64,000 nucleotides of DNA from Rhodospirillaceae bacterium (GTDB lineage Bacteria; Pseudomonadota; Alphaproteobacteria; Kiloniellales; DSM-21159). Position 1 is the first letter of the stretch, and each line of letters begins with the position of its first letter. Below are positions 38,389-48,137 of the stretch, in pieces. A model generated the notes under the pieces. That model had not been told where the DNA came from. It saw only the letters and a list, made by a program, of their open reading frames with translations, and made no database searches. A program made the position numbers and the translations under genes. Location of the stretch: the NCBI GenBank assembly GCA_006969625.1, contig CP030885.1, positions 3,297,430-3,361,429 of the forward strand, read 5' to 3'.

Positions 38389-39510
38389 CTATTCGGCCTT
38401 CAGGACGCAGCGCTTGACTTGGTCCTGCTCCATCGCCTCGAACAGCGCCTTGAAGTTGCCTTCGCCGAAGCCTTCGTCGCCGCGCCGCTGGATGATCTCG
38501 AAGAAGATCGGGCCGATCGCCAGGCCGGAGAAGATCTGCAGCAGGATGCCGCCGTCTTCGGTTGGCGCGCCGTCGACCAGGATGCCCAGCTCGCGCAGCT
38601 CGGCGAGATCCTCGCCGTGGCCGGGCACCCGCGCATCGAGCTGCTCGTAGTAGGCCTCGGGCGGCGGGTCCATGAAGGGCAGTCCGCGGTCCTTGAGCGC
38701 GCGAACGGTGGCGAAAATGTCGTCGGTGGCCAGGGCGATGTGCTGGATCCCCTCGCCCTTATAGGCCTGCAAGTACTCCTCGATCTGGCTCTTGTCGTCG
38801 GCCGATTCGTTGATCGGGATGCGGATCTTGCCGCATGGGCTGGTCATCGCCCGGCTGTGCAAGCCGGTCAGTTTGCCCTCGATGTCGAAGTAGCGCAGTT
38901 CGCGGAAGTTGAAGAGCTTCTCGTAGAAGCCGGCCCACAGGTCCATGCGGCCGCGGAAGACGTTGTGGGTCAGGTGGTCGACATGGGTCAGGCCGACGCC
39001 TTCCGGGCGGTGCGGCTCGCCGTTCGTCCAGACAAAGTCGACGTCGTAGATCGAAGGCTGGCCGTCCCGGCCGTAGCGGTCGACCAGGTAAATCAGCGAG
39101 TCGCCGATGCCCTTGATGGCCGGGATGTTCAGCTCCATCGGCCCGACCTCGGTCGGCCCCGGCTCGGCGCCAAGCTCCAGGCAGCGGCGGTAGGCGGCGG
39201 CCGCGTCGCGGACCTGGAAGGCGATCGCGCAGGCGCTCGGCCCGTGCACGCGGGCGAAAGACTGCGCGAAGGAGGCCGGCTCGCCATTGACGATGAAGTT
39301 GACGTCGCCCTGCCGCCACAGGGTCACATCCTTGCTGCGGTGCCGGGCGACCGGGCGGAAGCCCATGATCTCGAACAGGCGCGCCAGCTCGGCCGTGTCC
39401 GGCGCGGTGTACTCGACGAACTCGAAGCCGTCGGTGCCGGCGGGGTTGTCCCAGGCCGAGGGTGCGGCGCCGGCGGGCGCGCTTTCAGCGGTCTTGGCGG
39501 CAAGCGTCAT
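38389..39510 (-). CDS. hpd: 4-hydroxyphenylpyruvate dioxygenase
   Basis: 373 residues. It turns 4-hydroxyphenylpyruvate into homogentisate in tyrosine breakdown. Two VOC-type halves are seen; Fe(II) ligands are the His of GLTHVDHLTHNV, His of EGIQHIAL and Glu of IFFEIIQRRGDEGFGEGNF. The ATG at 39510 has GGAGG upstream. A divergent Lrp/AsnC gene starts 132 bp away, as often found beside hpd genes in alphaproteobacteria. Confidence 0.96.
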   Translation of the reverse strand: MTLAAKTAESAPAGAAPSAWDNPAGTDGFEFVEYTAPDTAELARLFEIMGFRPVARHRSKDVTLWRQGDVNFIVNGEPASFAQSFARVHGPSACAIAFQVRDAAAAYRRCLELGAEPGPTEVGPMELNIPAIKGIGDSLIYLVDRYGRDGQPSIYDVDFVWTNGEPHRPEGVGLTHVDHLTHNVFRGRMDLWAGFYEKLFNFRELRYFDIEGKLTGLHSRAMTSPCGKIRIPINESADDKSQIEEYLQAYKGEGIQHIALATDDIFATVRALKDRGLPFMDPPPEAYYEQLDARVPGHGEDLAELRELGILVDGAPTEDGGILLQIFSGLAIGPIFFEIIQRRGDEGFGEGNFKALFEAMEQDQVKRCVLKAE

Positions 39511-39642
39511 GATCGGACCTCCGCATGGGGTGGCAGTGGCTTCAGGATAGGCGCGAAGACTTGCGGTGTCCTTGCATTCGCCGCGCACTTTCACACTTTT
39601 ATGCCGTATTCTTGTGCCTGATCGGATTTACATGAGGAGATC

Positions 39643-40116
39643 ATGCAGAAAGTCCCGCTCGATGCGGCGGATCGGCGCCTGTTGACGGCCCTACAGGCCG
39701 ACGCTCGGGCCAGCGGCGTGGAGCTGGCCGAGCGGGTCCGCCTCTCCGCCTCCCAGTGCCAGCGCCGGCTGAAGCGGCTGGAGGAGGCCGGCCTGGTGAC
39801 CGGCTACGGCGTGCGGCTGGACCGCAGCAAGCTGGGGCTGGACGTGGTGGCCTTCGTTCAGGTCAGCCTTGCGCGCCACGGCGACGACCCCGCCGCCGCC
39901 TTCCACGCCGCCGTCGCCGCGATGCCCGAGGTCCTGGAGGTGCATGCGGTGACCGGCGATGCCGACTACATCCTGCGAGTGGTCGCCCGCGACCTGGAGG
40001 CCTTCTCGGACGTGGTGCTGAAGCGCCTGCTCGCCCTGCCGATGGTGGCGGCGGTGCGTTCCAGCCTGTCGCTCGGCGAGGTCAAGGCGACCGACGCGCT
40101 GCCGCTGCCGGCCTGA
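39643..40116 (+). CDS. Lrp/AsnC family regulator, divergent to hpd
   Basis: 157 residues. The helix-turn-helix is in residues 5-60 (DAADRRLLTALQADARASGVELAERVRLSASQCQRRLKRLEEAGLV); the C-terminal RAM/ActR effector domain is VVAFVQVSLARHG... to VRSSLSLGEVKAT. The ATG follows GAGGAG. The close divergent arrangement makes control of hpd by an aromatic amino acid likely. Confidence 0.93.
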   Translation: MQKVPLDAADRRLLTALQADARASGVELAERVRLSASQCQRRLKRLEEAGLVTGYGVRLDRSKLGLDVVAFVQVSLARHGDDPAAAFHAAVAAMPEVLEVHAVTGDADYILRVVARDLEAFSDVVLKRLLALPMVAAVRSSLSLGEVKATDALPLPA

Positions 40117-40150
40117 GCGCCGCTTTGCGGCTCGCGCCCCACGCCCCCAT

Positions 40151-40831
40151 ATGGCAGAACAGCCTCGCAAGACCCGAACCGCGATAAAGGGAGCCGCAAG
40201 CTTCGTGTCCTGGCGCCTGATTCCCTGGATCCTGCGCGGCCTCGTCCTGGCCGTCGTGCTGGCCTTTCTGCACTACTATCTGCCGCAGGGCAACGTGGTG
40301 CGGATTACCGGCACCGAGGTCAAGCGCATGGACGTCGGCACCGGCGAACTGCCGCAGGGCGGCGAGGCGCCCGGGCTGACCCGCGACGTGCGCTTCATCA
40401 ATGCAGTGACCGAAACCGGCGCCACCCGAGTCTACCGCAACGAGGACACCGGCTGGGGCTGGCCGCCCTACTTCAAGTTCGACTCCGCCGACGTGACCGC
40501 GCAGGCGCAGGACCTGTCGAAGCGCGACACCTGGGTTCTGGTCGAGCACTACGGCTGGCGCATCCGCCCGTTGTCGATGTTCCCCAACGCAGTCGACCTG
40601 ACCGAGGTGGAGGCCGGCTACTCCTACTTCCCCTGGGCGGCCGTCGTCGTCCTGGTGCTGATCGTCCTAGCGATCGCCGGCATCTACGTGGCCGTGCTGC
40701 GGCTGATCCAGAGCCTGCACATCGAAGAGCGCATCGCCAGCGGCGAGGAGCGGATCGAAGGCGTGCGCGCCCGCCTGCACCGCCAGATGGTCGAGTGGCG
40801 CGCCCGCCTGCGCGACCTGCGCCGACCTTAG
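40151..40831 (+). CDS. DUF1523 family membrane protein
   Basis: 226 residues. Two membrane helices ([21 protein letters not shown] and [24 protein letters not shown]) flank a periplasmic domain with [22 protein letters not shown] and [22 protein letters not shown], the family's mark. The C-terminal tail is a basic coiled coil. Function unknown. Probably cotranscribed with gpmA, 49 bp downstream. Confidence 0.88.
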   Translation: MAEQPRKTRTAIKGAASFVSWRLIPWILRGLVLAVVLAFLHYYLPQGNVVRITGTEVKRMDVGTGELPQGGEAPGLTRDVRFINAVTETGATRVYRNEDTGWGWPPYFKFDSADVTAQAQDLSKRDTWVLVEHYGWRIRPLSMFPNAVDLTEVEAGYSYFPWAAVVVLVLIVLAIAGIYVAVLRLIQSLHIEERIASGEERIEGVRARLHRQMVEWRARLRDLRRP

Positions 40832-40880
40832 ACTCCGCCCTTCCGCCCGTCGTACCCGTCTGAGCGAGGACCCTGAAGTC

Positions 40881-41588
40881 ATGCCCGACCTGATCCTGCT
40901 GCGCCACGGCCAGAGCGACTGGAACAAGCAGAACCGCTTCACCGGTTGGACCGACGTCGACCTGTCGGAAGCGGGCCGGGAGGAGGCACGCGAGGCGGGC
41001 AAGCTGATGGCCGCGCATGGCTTCCACCCCGACGTCTGCTTCACCAGCTACCTCAAACGCGCCATTCGGACCCTGTGGATCGCGCTCGACGAGATGGACC
41101 GCATGTGGCTGCCCACCCACAAGCATTGGCGGCTCAACGAGCGCCATTACGGCGACCTGCAGGGGCTGAACAAGGCAGAGATGGCGGCCAAGGTCGGCGA
41201 CGAGCAGGTCCATATCTGGCGCCGCAGCTTCGACGTCGCACCCCCGGCCCTGGAACCGGGTGACCCGCGGCATCCCAGCAACGATCCGAAGTACGCCGCG
41301 CTGGCCCCCGGCGAGCGGCCGGCCACCGAGAGTCTGAAGGACACGATCGCCCGGGTGTTGCCCTATTGGCACGAGGCGATCGCCCCCGAACTGGCTGCTG
41401 GCCGCAAGGTGCTGATCGCCGCCCACGGCAACTCCCTGCGTGGCCTGGTCAAGTTCCTCGACGAGATTTCGGACGCCGAGATTCCGACAGTGGAAATCCC
41501 GACCGGCTCGCCGCTGGCCTACGACCTCGGGCGCGATCTCAAGCCGGGCGACCGCTACTACCTGAAAGACCGCAAGCCAGCAGCCTGA
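40881..41588 (+). CDS. gpmA: 2,3-bisphosphoglycerate-dependent phosphoglycerate mutase
   Basis: 235 residues. [22 protein letters not shown] carries the phospho-accepting His8. [14 protein letters not shown] holds the catalytic Glu, and the second His is in [15 protein letters not shown]. It interconverts 2- and 3-phosphoglycerate in glycolysis and gluconeogenesis. The ATG at 40881 is preceded by a GAGGA site. Confidence 0.95.
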   Translation: MPDLILLRHGQSDWNKQNRFTGWTDVDLSEAGREEAREAGKLMAAHGFHPDVCFTSYLKRAIRTLWIALDEMDRMWLPTHKHWRLNERHYGDLQGLNKAEMAAKVGDEQVHIWRRSFDVAPPALEPGDPRHPSNDPKYAALAPGERPATESLKDTIARVLPYWHEAIAPELAAGRKVLIAAHGNSLRGLVKFLDEISDAEIPTVEIPTGSPLAYDLGRDLKPGDRYYLKDRKPAA

Positions 41589-41733
41589 CGCCTCGGCAGG
41601 CGTCACGGCCCTTCCCGCTTCCACGTCCCCCTCTGGAACGTCGCGCGCCCTTGGCGGCGCGTCGCCGCTGCCTATATTCCTGTTTTGTTCCCGCGCGGTG
41701 GCGCGGGATGTCGAACGGAAGGGGGATGGCACC

Positions 41734-42936
41734 ATGCTGCTGGTGCGCCAAGTCGAGGGACCGGGGACCGCCGCACTGGGGAGCTGCCTGGAGTACCGCT
41801 GCACAGGCTTCAACCAGGCCGCCCCACCGCCGGAAGAGCTGCAGCGGATCAACTGGGTGGTGGTCGCCGATAGCGGCGAGGCCGTCGCCCATTTCCCCGA
41901 GCGCGGAGCGGTGCTGGATTTCACGCCGCTGCGCGCTCTCGCCGGCCGCAGCATCTCGGTGCGCCCCTTCCTGAACCAGCCGAGCGACCAGGTGCAGGTG
42001 TCGACGCGGATCGCCGCCGCCGCACCAGCGCCCACCCCGGCGCCTGAGACCCCCGCGGCTGCGGCGTCCCCCATCGAGCTCGCCGTCACCCTCGAAGGCA
42101 ACAGGTACTACTCCACGCCCTCCGGCGGCGCCAAGATCTATGTCGGCACCGATGTCACCTACGGCGACCGGCGCGGCCTGATGACGCTGGAGACCCAGGA
42201 CGGCGCCGCTTGGGACCTGCAGGCGGCCCGCGCCACCTACGGTCACTGGGCCTATATCGTCGCCCCGACCACGGCCTGCGAGACGGAAGGGCGCTATACC
42301 TGTCTCAACACCTACGACCGGGCCCGCTTCACCTTCGGGCTGCTGCAATGGGCCGCCCACACTCCCGACACCAACTTCGTCGTCCTGCTGCGCCGGCTGC
42401 TGCAGTTGCCGAGCGCGCCGCGGGTCTTCCCCGACCTCACCCTCTCGGGCGGCCGCGTCGCCCAGCGCAGCGACGGTCAGCTCAGGGTGCTGGAGAGCAG
42501 CAGCTCGACCGCCGACCTGCAGGACTATCTCAACCCCACGCCCTACACCGTCGGACGCCAGGAGGCGCTGGTCGGCGCGCGCTTCGTCTATTGGACCCTG
42601 GCCTTCGCCGAGCACCGCCAGACCCAGCTCGACTTCGCCATCGCTGAGGCGAAACGATGCATCGCCGACTATGCCCGGCAATACGCTCTCGACGGGCGCC
42701 GCGACGAGATTCTGGTCGCCGTGTTCGACATTCGCCATCAGGGACGGGCGAGCAGCGCGCAGATACGGGCCGCGCTGCAGTCCACCGATCCGCTCGAGGC
42801 GCTGCTGCAGCTCGGCGCCGACACCTACCCGCAGCGCTGCCAGAAGCTGCGCGACGAACTGCGACGGATGACCCAGGCGGGGCAGCTCGGCCACGCCACC
42901 TACGACGCCGCGAGCGGCAGTTGGCGCACCCGGTAG
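41734..42936 (+). CDS. Orphan lysozyme-like protein with N-terminal beta domain
   Basis: 400 residues from the ATG at 41734 (GGAAGGGGG site upstream; an in-frame GTG lies at 41698). Residues 1-100 look like an Ig-like beta domain: ALGSCLEYRCTGFN, INWVVVADSGEAVAHF, SISVRPFLNQPSDQVQVST. An Ala/Pro linker follows. Residues about 145-395 form a conserved block with CETEGRYTCLNTYDRARFTFGLLQWAAHTP, where ETE and the FG-x2-Q segment resemble the catalytic Glu and substrate-cleft regions of lysozyme-superfamily glycosidases. FDIRHQGRASSAQIRAAL follows. No signal peptide is present. Function as a cell-wall hydrolase or effector is inference; I do not recognise a named family. Confidence 0.7.
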   Translation: MLLVRQVEGPGTAALGSCLEYRCTGFNQAAPPPEELQRINWVVVADSGEAVAHFPERGAVLDFTPLRALAGRSISVRPFLNQPSDQVQVSTRIAAAAPAPTPAPETPAAAASPIELAVTLEGNRYYSTPSGGAKIYVGTDVTYGDRRGLMTLETQDGAAWDLQAARATYGHWAYIVAPTTACETEGRYTCLNTYDRARFTFGLLQWAAHTPDTNFVVLLRRLLQLPSAPRVFPDLTLSGGRVAQRSDGQLRVLESSSSTADLQDYLNPTPYTVGRQEALVGARFVYWTLAFAEHRQTQLDFAIAEAKRCIADYARQYALDGRRDEILVAVFDIRHQGRASSAQIRAALQSTDPLEALLQLGADTYPQRCQKLRDELRRMTQAGQLGHATYDAASGSWRTR

Positions 42937-42944
42937 GCACGCCG

Positions 42945-42970
42945 GGAAGCCCCTTTGCCCGCGGGCTTCC
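42945..42970. terminator. Hairpin between converging genes
   Basis: The stem GGAAGCCC / GGGCTTCC has a 10-base loop. It sits 9 bases past the lysozyme-like stop and 27 bases past the outer-membrane protein stop on the other strand, so it probably ends both transcripts. No clear U tract is seen. Confidence 0.6.
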
Positions 42971-42996
42971 GTCTCGGCCTTCGAGGGTTCGGCTCC

Positions 42997-43695
42997 CTAA
43001 AAGCGAAACTTGGCGTTCAGCAGGAAGGTGTGCGCCAGCAGATCGTCGGTGCCGTCTTCGCCGCTGTTGACCCAGACGAGGCGGTACTGACCGCCGAGCG
43101 ACACCGCTTCGCTCACGGTGACGTCCAGGCCCCCGATGCCCTGGGCCATGACATCGGTCCGGCTCTCGTCGGAGTTCACCTGAAGCGTGGTGCCGCCCGA
43201 GCTGATCGAATCGATCTCGTCGTTGAAATGCGCGATGCCTACGCCGGCGCCGACAAAGGGCGTCACCATGCCAAGCCCGAGAGGCGTGACCACCGCGCTG
43301 ACCAGGCCGCTGACGACCGACACGTCGCCCTCGACGTCCGCTTCGCCGCTGACGGTAAGGGAACTGCCGGCGGCGTTCGTCAGCGTCAGGTTGCCGTCGA
43401 TGCTGTCGTAGGTGAAGCGACCGTAGCCGACCTCCGCCTCTGCGGCGATGTACTCGTTGAAGCGGTAGCCCGGACCGACACTGATAGCGAAGCCTGGGTC
43501 GAAGCTGAACTCGCCGGTTGCCGAGAGGGTCGTGCCCGACAGGCTGGTGGACGTGTCGAACTCGACGTCGGTGGGCCACAGGGCACCGACGCTGCCATGA
43601 AGATAGAGTCCGCTCTCCTTCTCGGTGACCGACTGGGCGATCGCCGGTGTGGCAAAGAGAAAGACGGAAACGCCCACAACAATCCTTGCGCGCAT
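42997..43695 (-). CDS. Outer-membrane beta-barrel protein
   Basis: 232 residues from the ATG at 43695, with GGGGG upstream. A signal peptide (IVVGVSVFLFATPAIAQ) precedes alternating hydrophobic strands, including FAISVGPGYRFNEYIAAEAEVGYGRF and TPFVGAGVGIAHF. It ends LLNAKFRF, with the terminal Phe that the BAM complex recognises. The fold suggests an eight-stranded OmpA-like/Opa-like barrel; role unknown. A 20-bp dyad lies 35 bases upstream. Confidence 0.85.
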   Translation of the reverse strand: MRARIVVGVSVFLFATPAIAQSVTEKESGLYLHGSVGALWPTDVEFDTSTSLSGTTLSATGEFSFDPGFAISVGPGYRFNEYIAAEAEVGYGRFTYDSIDGNLTLTNAAGSSLTVSGEADVEGDVSVVSGLVSAVVTPLGLGMVTPFVGAGVGIAHFNDEIDSISSGGTTLQVNSDESRTDVMAQGIGGLDVTVSEAVSLGGQYRLVWVNSGEDGTDDLLAHTFLLNAKFRF

Positions 43696-43729
43696 CGAGT
43701 GCCCCCTTAGCGTGAAATACATCTAAACT

Positions 43730-43749
43730 CTACATCAAGCGCGATGTAG
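43730..43749. promoter_or_regulatory. 20-bp dyad upstream of the outer-membrane gene
   Basis: CTACATC, six bases, GATGTAG: seven-base perfect arms. It lies 35-54 bases before the start codon of the barrel protein, a place suited to an operator or to a leader hairpin. Length and spacing resemble LuxR-type boxes, but the bases do not match any consensus I know. Confidence 0.4.
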
Positions 43750-44116
43750 TGCCAATCTACTTTTTCGGGATGGCAGGGGCGAGTCGGTCACGCCGACCTC
43801 CGCCACAACGCCAACGCATTTCACCTGATCACATTGATTTATAGGTCATAGTTTCAGCTTTAGGCAGGAGGCAGCGAGACGTTTCCTAGGCATTACGTCG
43901 ACCCATTATCCAGACATTTTCAACCAGGTGTTTTAAAGAGCAAGATCGCGTCAGAGTTGATTTTGCCGACGAACCCCGGTGCGATCCCAGCGGCCCGATC
44001 GAGGGCACGCCGCCCGAGTCCTCCGACCGCCGAGGCGCAGGAGTCGTTCGCCTGCCCGGTTTACAGCCGACGGCGCCGGCACTAGGCCTTAGGATCTGAC
44101 TGAGGAGACGAGTCGC
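43750..44116. other. AT-rich divergent intergenic region
   Basis: 367 bp between the barrel gene and the MscS-like gene. The part from about 43800 to 43960 has markedly lower GC than its surroundings. It carries runs such as TTGATTTATAGG and TTTTAAAGAG, fitting promoters in both directions. No open frame with a ribosome site or conserved pattern was found. Confidence 0.6.
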
Positions 44117-46537
44117 ATGGCCCGTCGTCTGGCGGCGTTTTTGAAGTTCTCGAGTCTTGCCTGCTTCCTGGCCCTCGCTCCGCAGATGGCGGCCGCCCAG
44201 CTCCCCGGGCTGACGGGCGCGCAGAGCGAAACCGCCGAACAGGAAGGCGGGCAATCCGGCGAGAGCGTGGCCCAGGAGCCGGCCACGCCGGACTCCCTGC
44301 GTGCGCTTGCCGAGGCCTTGCAGGATCCGGCTGCGCGCGAGGCCCTGATCGACGAGTTGCTGCGCGCCGCCGAAGCCGGTCCTAGCGAAGATACCGACGG
44401 CGCTGCGTCAGATGCGGCACCGGATCAGGCCGAGGTGCCACCGGCCGCTCCGGCGCCCGGTCTGGCCCGCGAGATCGCCGAGCTGACCACGGGAATCGCA
44501 GAAGAGGCCGTGATGCTCGGCCGCCGGCTCGGCGCCGCCTTCGCCGGCCTGACCTCCGTGGCAACGGGCGAGCGCGCCGTCGACTGGCCGCGGCTCGGCG
44601 ACACCCTGAGCCAGCTCGCCATCGTCGCTGGCGCCACCCTGCTCGCCTGGTGGCTCGTCGGGCGGCTGGCGCGCGGCGTTTTCGAGGCGGCTGCACGCAA
44701 GGCGGTCGGCCGGGGCTGGGCCGGACGCCTCCTGCTGTTGCTCGGCACCGGCATCGTCGACGCCGTGGTCATCCTGCTGGCCTGGGGAGGCGGCTACGCG
44801 CTGGCCCTGACCCTCGGCGAGGGCGGCCGGGTGGGCATCACCCAGGGGCTGTTCCTCAACGCCTTCCTGGCGATCGAACTGGTCAAGCTGGGGCTGCGCT
44901 TGGTGCTGGCGCCGCGTCACGGCGAGCTGCGGCTGCTGCCGATCCCCGAGCGTAGCGCGGCCTATTGGTACTTCTGGCTGGCGCGCCTGACCGGTTTGCT
45001 GGGCTACGGCTTCATGCTGGTGGTGCCGGTCGCCAACGCCAACCTCTCCTGGGCCGCCGGCCGCGGCCTGCGGGTGCTGATCGCCCTGACTGCGACGCTG
45101 ATAGCGGTGGTTCTGATCCTCGCCAACCGCCGCGCCGTGCGGTTCGGGCTGGAAGCTCAGGCGCGGGGGCTGCGCGGCGAGATTACCGCCACGGCGCTGC
45201 ACCTTTTCGCCAAGCTCTGGCACCTGCTGGCGCTCTTCTACGTCCTCGCGCTCTTCGCGATCTGGCTGGCGCGTCCCTTCGATGCCCTCGATTTCATGCT
45301 GGGGGCGACCGGCGAGTCGCTGACGGCCGTGGCACTCGGCCTTGTTGCGGTCGCCGGCCTGACACGCCTGATCAGCGGCGGCGTGCGGCTGCCGGACTCG
45401 CTGCGCCGCGGCCTGCCGTTGCTGGAAGGGCGGCTGAACGCCTTCGTACCGAACTTGCTGAAGGGCGTCCGGCTCCTGGTGCTGCTGGCCGTGCTGCTGG
45501 CCATTGCCGAAGCCTGGTCATTGCTCGCAGTCGGCGACTGGCTGGCCAGCGAAACCGGAACCGCGCTGTTCGGCAGCCTGATCGGGGCGCTGGCGGTTCT
45601 GTCGGTGGCATTGCTGCTGTGGGTCGCCGTCGTCTCCTGGATCGAGTACCGCATGAACCCGGACGTCGGCCGCGTCACCACCGCGCGCTCGCGCACCCTG
45701 CTGGCGCTGTTCCGCAACGCCTTCACCGTGACCCTTTTGGTGGTGGCCGTGATGCTGGCCCTGTCCGAGCTGGGCGTGAACATCGGGCCGCTGCTGGCCG
45801 GGGCCGGCGTCGTCGGCCTCGCCATCGGCTTCGGCGCCCAGAAGCTGGTGCAGGACATCATCACCGGCGCCTTCATCCAGTTCGAGAACGCGATGAACGA
45901 AGGCGAGGTGGTCACGGTCGCCGGCACCACCGGCGTGGTCGAACGGCTGACGGTACGCTCGGTCGGCTTGCGCGACCTGTCCGGCGTCTACCACCTGATC
46001 CCCTTCAGCTCCGTGGACAGCGTGTCGAACTTCATGAAGGGCTTCAGCTATCACCTGGCCGAGATCGGCGTCGCCTACAGGGAAGACATCGCGGAGGTGA
46101 AGCGGGCGATGCACGACGCCTTCGACGAGCTGAAGGCGAGCGAGCAGCACGGCCCCGAGATCCTCGAGCCCTTCGAGATGCACGGCGTGACGCAGTTCGG
46201 CGACTCGGCCGTGGTGGTGCGCGGCCGGATCAAGACCCGGCCGGGTAGCCAATGGGCGGTCGGCCGGGCCTACAACGAGATCGTCAAGCGCCTGTTCGAC
46301 GCGCGCGGCATCGAGATCCCCTTCCCGCACCTGACCCTCTACATGGGCCAGGACAAGGACGGCTCGGCCCCGCCGCTGCACCTCAAGGCCGCGGAGATCG
46401 AGGCGCTCACGCAGCGGGCCAAGGCGCAGGCGGGCGAAACGGAGGCATCGACGGGGGCGGCCAGCGAACCTACGGCGCCGCGTCTGCCGAAGAACGAGGC
46501 GGATCCCGACGGCTCGAAGCAGGACGGCCCGGCATAG
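44117..46537 (+). CDS. Large MscS-family mechanosensitive channel
   Basis: 806 residues. A signal peptide (FLKFSSLACFLALAPQMAAA) and a Gln/Glu-rich periplasmic part precede about ten membrane helices. The MscS core is in the last 300 residues: LLAGAGVVGLAIGFGAQKLVQDIITGAFI is the pore-lining helix with its Gly/Ala packing, then the beta domain (GEVVTVAGTTGVVERLTVRSVGLRDLSG) and the cytoplasmic vestibule. A charged, disordered tail ends it. It releases solutes upon osmotic downshock. Size is like YbiO/MscK-type channels. Confidence 0.92.
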   Translation: MARRLAAFLKFSSLACFLALAPQMAAAQLPGLTGAQSETAEQEGGQSGESVAQEPATPDSLRALAEALQDPAAREALIDELLRAAEAGPSEDTDGAASDAAPDQAEVPPAAPAPGLAREIAELTTGIAEEAVMLGRRLGAAFAGLTSVATGERAVDWPRLGDTLSQLAIVAGATLLAWWLVGRLARGVFEAAARKAVGRGWAGRLLLLLGTGIVDAVVILLAWGGGYALALTLGEGGRVGITQGLFLNAFLAIELVKLGLRLVLAPRHGELRLLPIPERSAAYWYFWLARLTGLLGYGFMLVVPVANANLSWAAGRGLRVLIALTATLIAVVLILANRRAVRFGLEAQARGLRGEITATALHLFAKLWHLLALFYVLALFAIWLARPFDALDFMLGATGESLTAVALGLVAVAGLTRLISGGVRLPDSLRRGLPLLEGRLNAFVPNLLKGVRLLVLLAVLLAIAEAWSLLAVGDWLASETGTALFGSLIGALAVLSVALLLWVAVVSWIEYRMNPDVGRVTTARSRTLLALFRNAFTVTLLVVAVMLALSELGVNIGPLLAGAGVVGLAIGFGAQKLVQDIITGAFIQFENAMNEGEVVTVAGTTGVVERLTVRSVGLRDLSGVYHLIPFSSVDSVSNFMKGFSYHLAEIGVAYREDIAEVKRAMHDAFDELKASEQHGPEILEPFEMHGVTQFGDSAVVVRGRIKTRPGSQWAVGRAYNEIVKRLFDARGIEIPFPHLTLYMGQDKDGSAPPLHLKAAEIEALTQRAKAQAGETEASTGAASEPTAPRLPKNEADPDGSKQDGPA

Positions 46538-46549
46538 GGCCGGGCCGTC
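46523..46549. terminator. Hairpin overlapping the MscS-like stop codon
   Basis: An 11-bp perfect stem GACGGCCCGGC / GCCGGGCCGTC, with the TAG stop codon in the five-base loop. It lies 30 bases past the end of livF on the other strand, so it can serve both genes. No U tract follows. Confidence 0.6.
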
Positions 46550-46579
46550 GCGCTCCCTGTGCCCCGAGCCTCGCCCGGG

Positions 46580-47341
<762 letters not shown>

Positions 47342-47360
47342 GTGGGTGTTCCCCGTTCCG

Positions 47361-48122
47361 CTAGACGTGGGCGCCGCCCAGGTAGGCTTCCTGGACCTTC
47401 GGGTTGCCGCGGATCTGGTCGGGCGTGCCCTCGGCGATGATGGCGCCTTGGGCCAGCACGGTGATCCAGTCGGCGAGCGAGAAGACGACGTGCATGTCGT
47501 GCTCGATGATCACCTTCGTCATGCCGCGCTCCTTGATGCGCTTGAGAAGGTCGATCGTGCGGTTGGTGTCGTGGCGCGACATGCCGGCGGTCGGCTCGTC
47601 GAGCAACAGGAGGCGCGGATGCTGGATCAGGCACATGGCCAGCTCCAGCCGGCGCTTGTCGCCGCGCGAAAGGTTGCCGGTGTGCTCGTCCTTCAGACGA
47701 AGCAGGCCGACGTCCTCGAGCATGTGCTCGGCTTCGCCGGTCAGTTCCTTGTCCTTGAACATCGACTTGAAGGGCCTGAAGTGGAAGGCTCCGTCGCGCT
47801 TGGCCAGGGCGGCGATCTCGACATTCTGGACCAGCGTCAGGTCGAGGAAGATCTCCGGCGTCTGGAACACGCGGGCGACGCCGAGCTGGTTGATCTGGTG
47901 CGGCCGCTTGCCGGTCAGCACGTGGCCGTCGAAGATCACCGAGCCGGTGTCCGGCGCCAGCCGTCCGATGCAGACGTTGAGCAGCGTCGACTTGCCGGCG
48001 CCGTTCGGACCGATGACGGCGTGGGTCTTGCCGGCCTCGATCTGCAGGTTGATGTTGGACAGCGCCTGCAGGCCGCCGAATCTCTTGTTGACGTCCGAGA
48101 CGTCGAGGACGATGTCGCTCAT
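47361..48122 (-). CDS. livG: LIV-type ABC importer, ATP-binding protein LivG
   Basis: 253 residues from the ATG at 48122 (GGGAG upstream; a TTG at 48131 is less likely). Walker A GPNGAGKST, Walker B LLLLDEPTAGMS and switch VIEHDMHVVFSLAD are clear. The signature reads LSRGDKRRLELAMCL, a divergent form also seen in Urt/LIV relatives. The C-terminal GTPDQIRGNPKVQEAYLG is typical of LivG. Confidence 0.93.
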   Translation of the reverse strand: MSDIVLDVSDVNKRFGGLQALSNINLQIEAGKTHAVIGPNGAGKSTLLNVCIGRLAPDTGSVIFDGHVLTGKRPHQINQLGVARVFQTPEIFLDLTLVQNVEIAALAKRDGAFHFRPFKSMFKDKELTGEAEHMLEDVGLLRLKDEHTGNLSRGDKRRLELAMCLIQHPRLLLLDEPTAGMSRHDTNRTIDLLKRIKERGMTKVIIEHDMHVVFSLADWITVLAQGAIIAEGTPDQIRGNPKVQEAYLGGAHV

Positions 48123-48137
48123 GGTCGGCAAGCTCCC

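Noticed and set aside
41698-41733. GTG start for the lysozyme-like protein
   Set aside because: The ATG at 41734 has a strong GGAAGGGGG site at good distance, while the GTG has none; the extra residues are polar and unlike an export signal.
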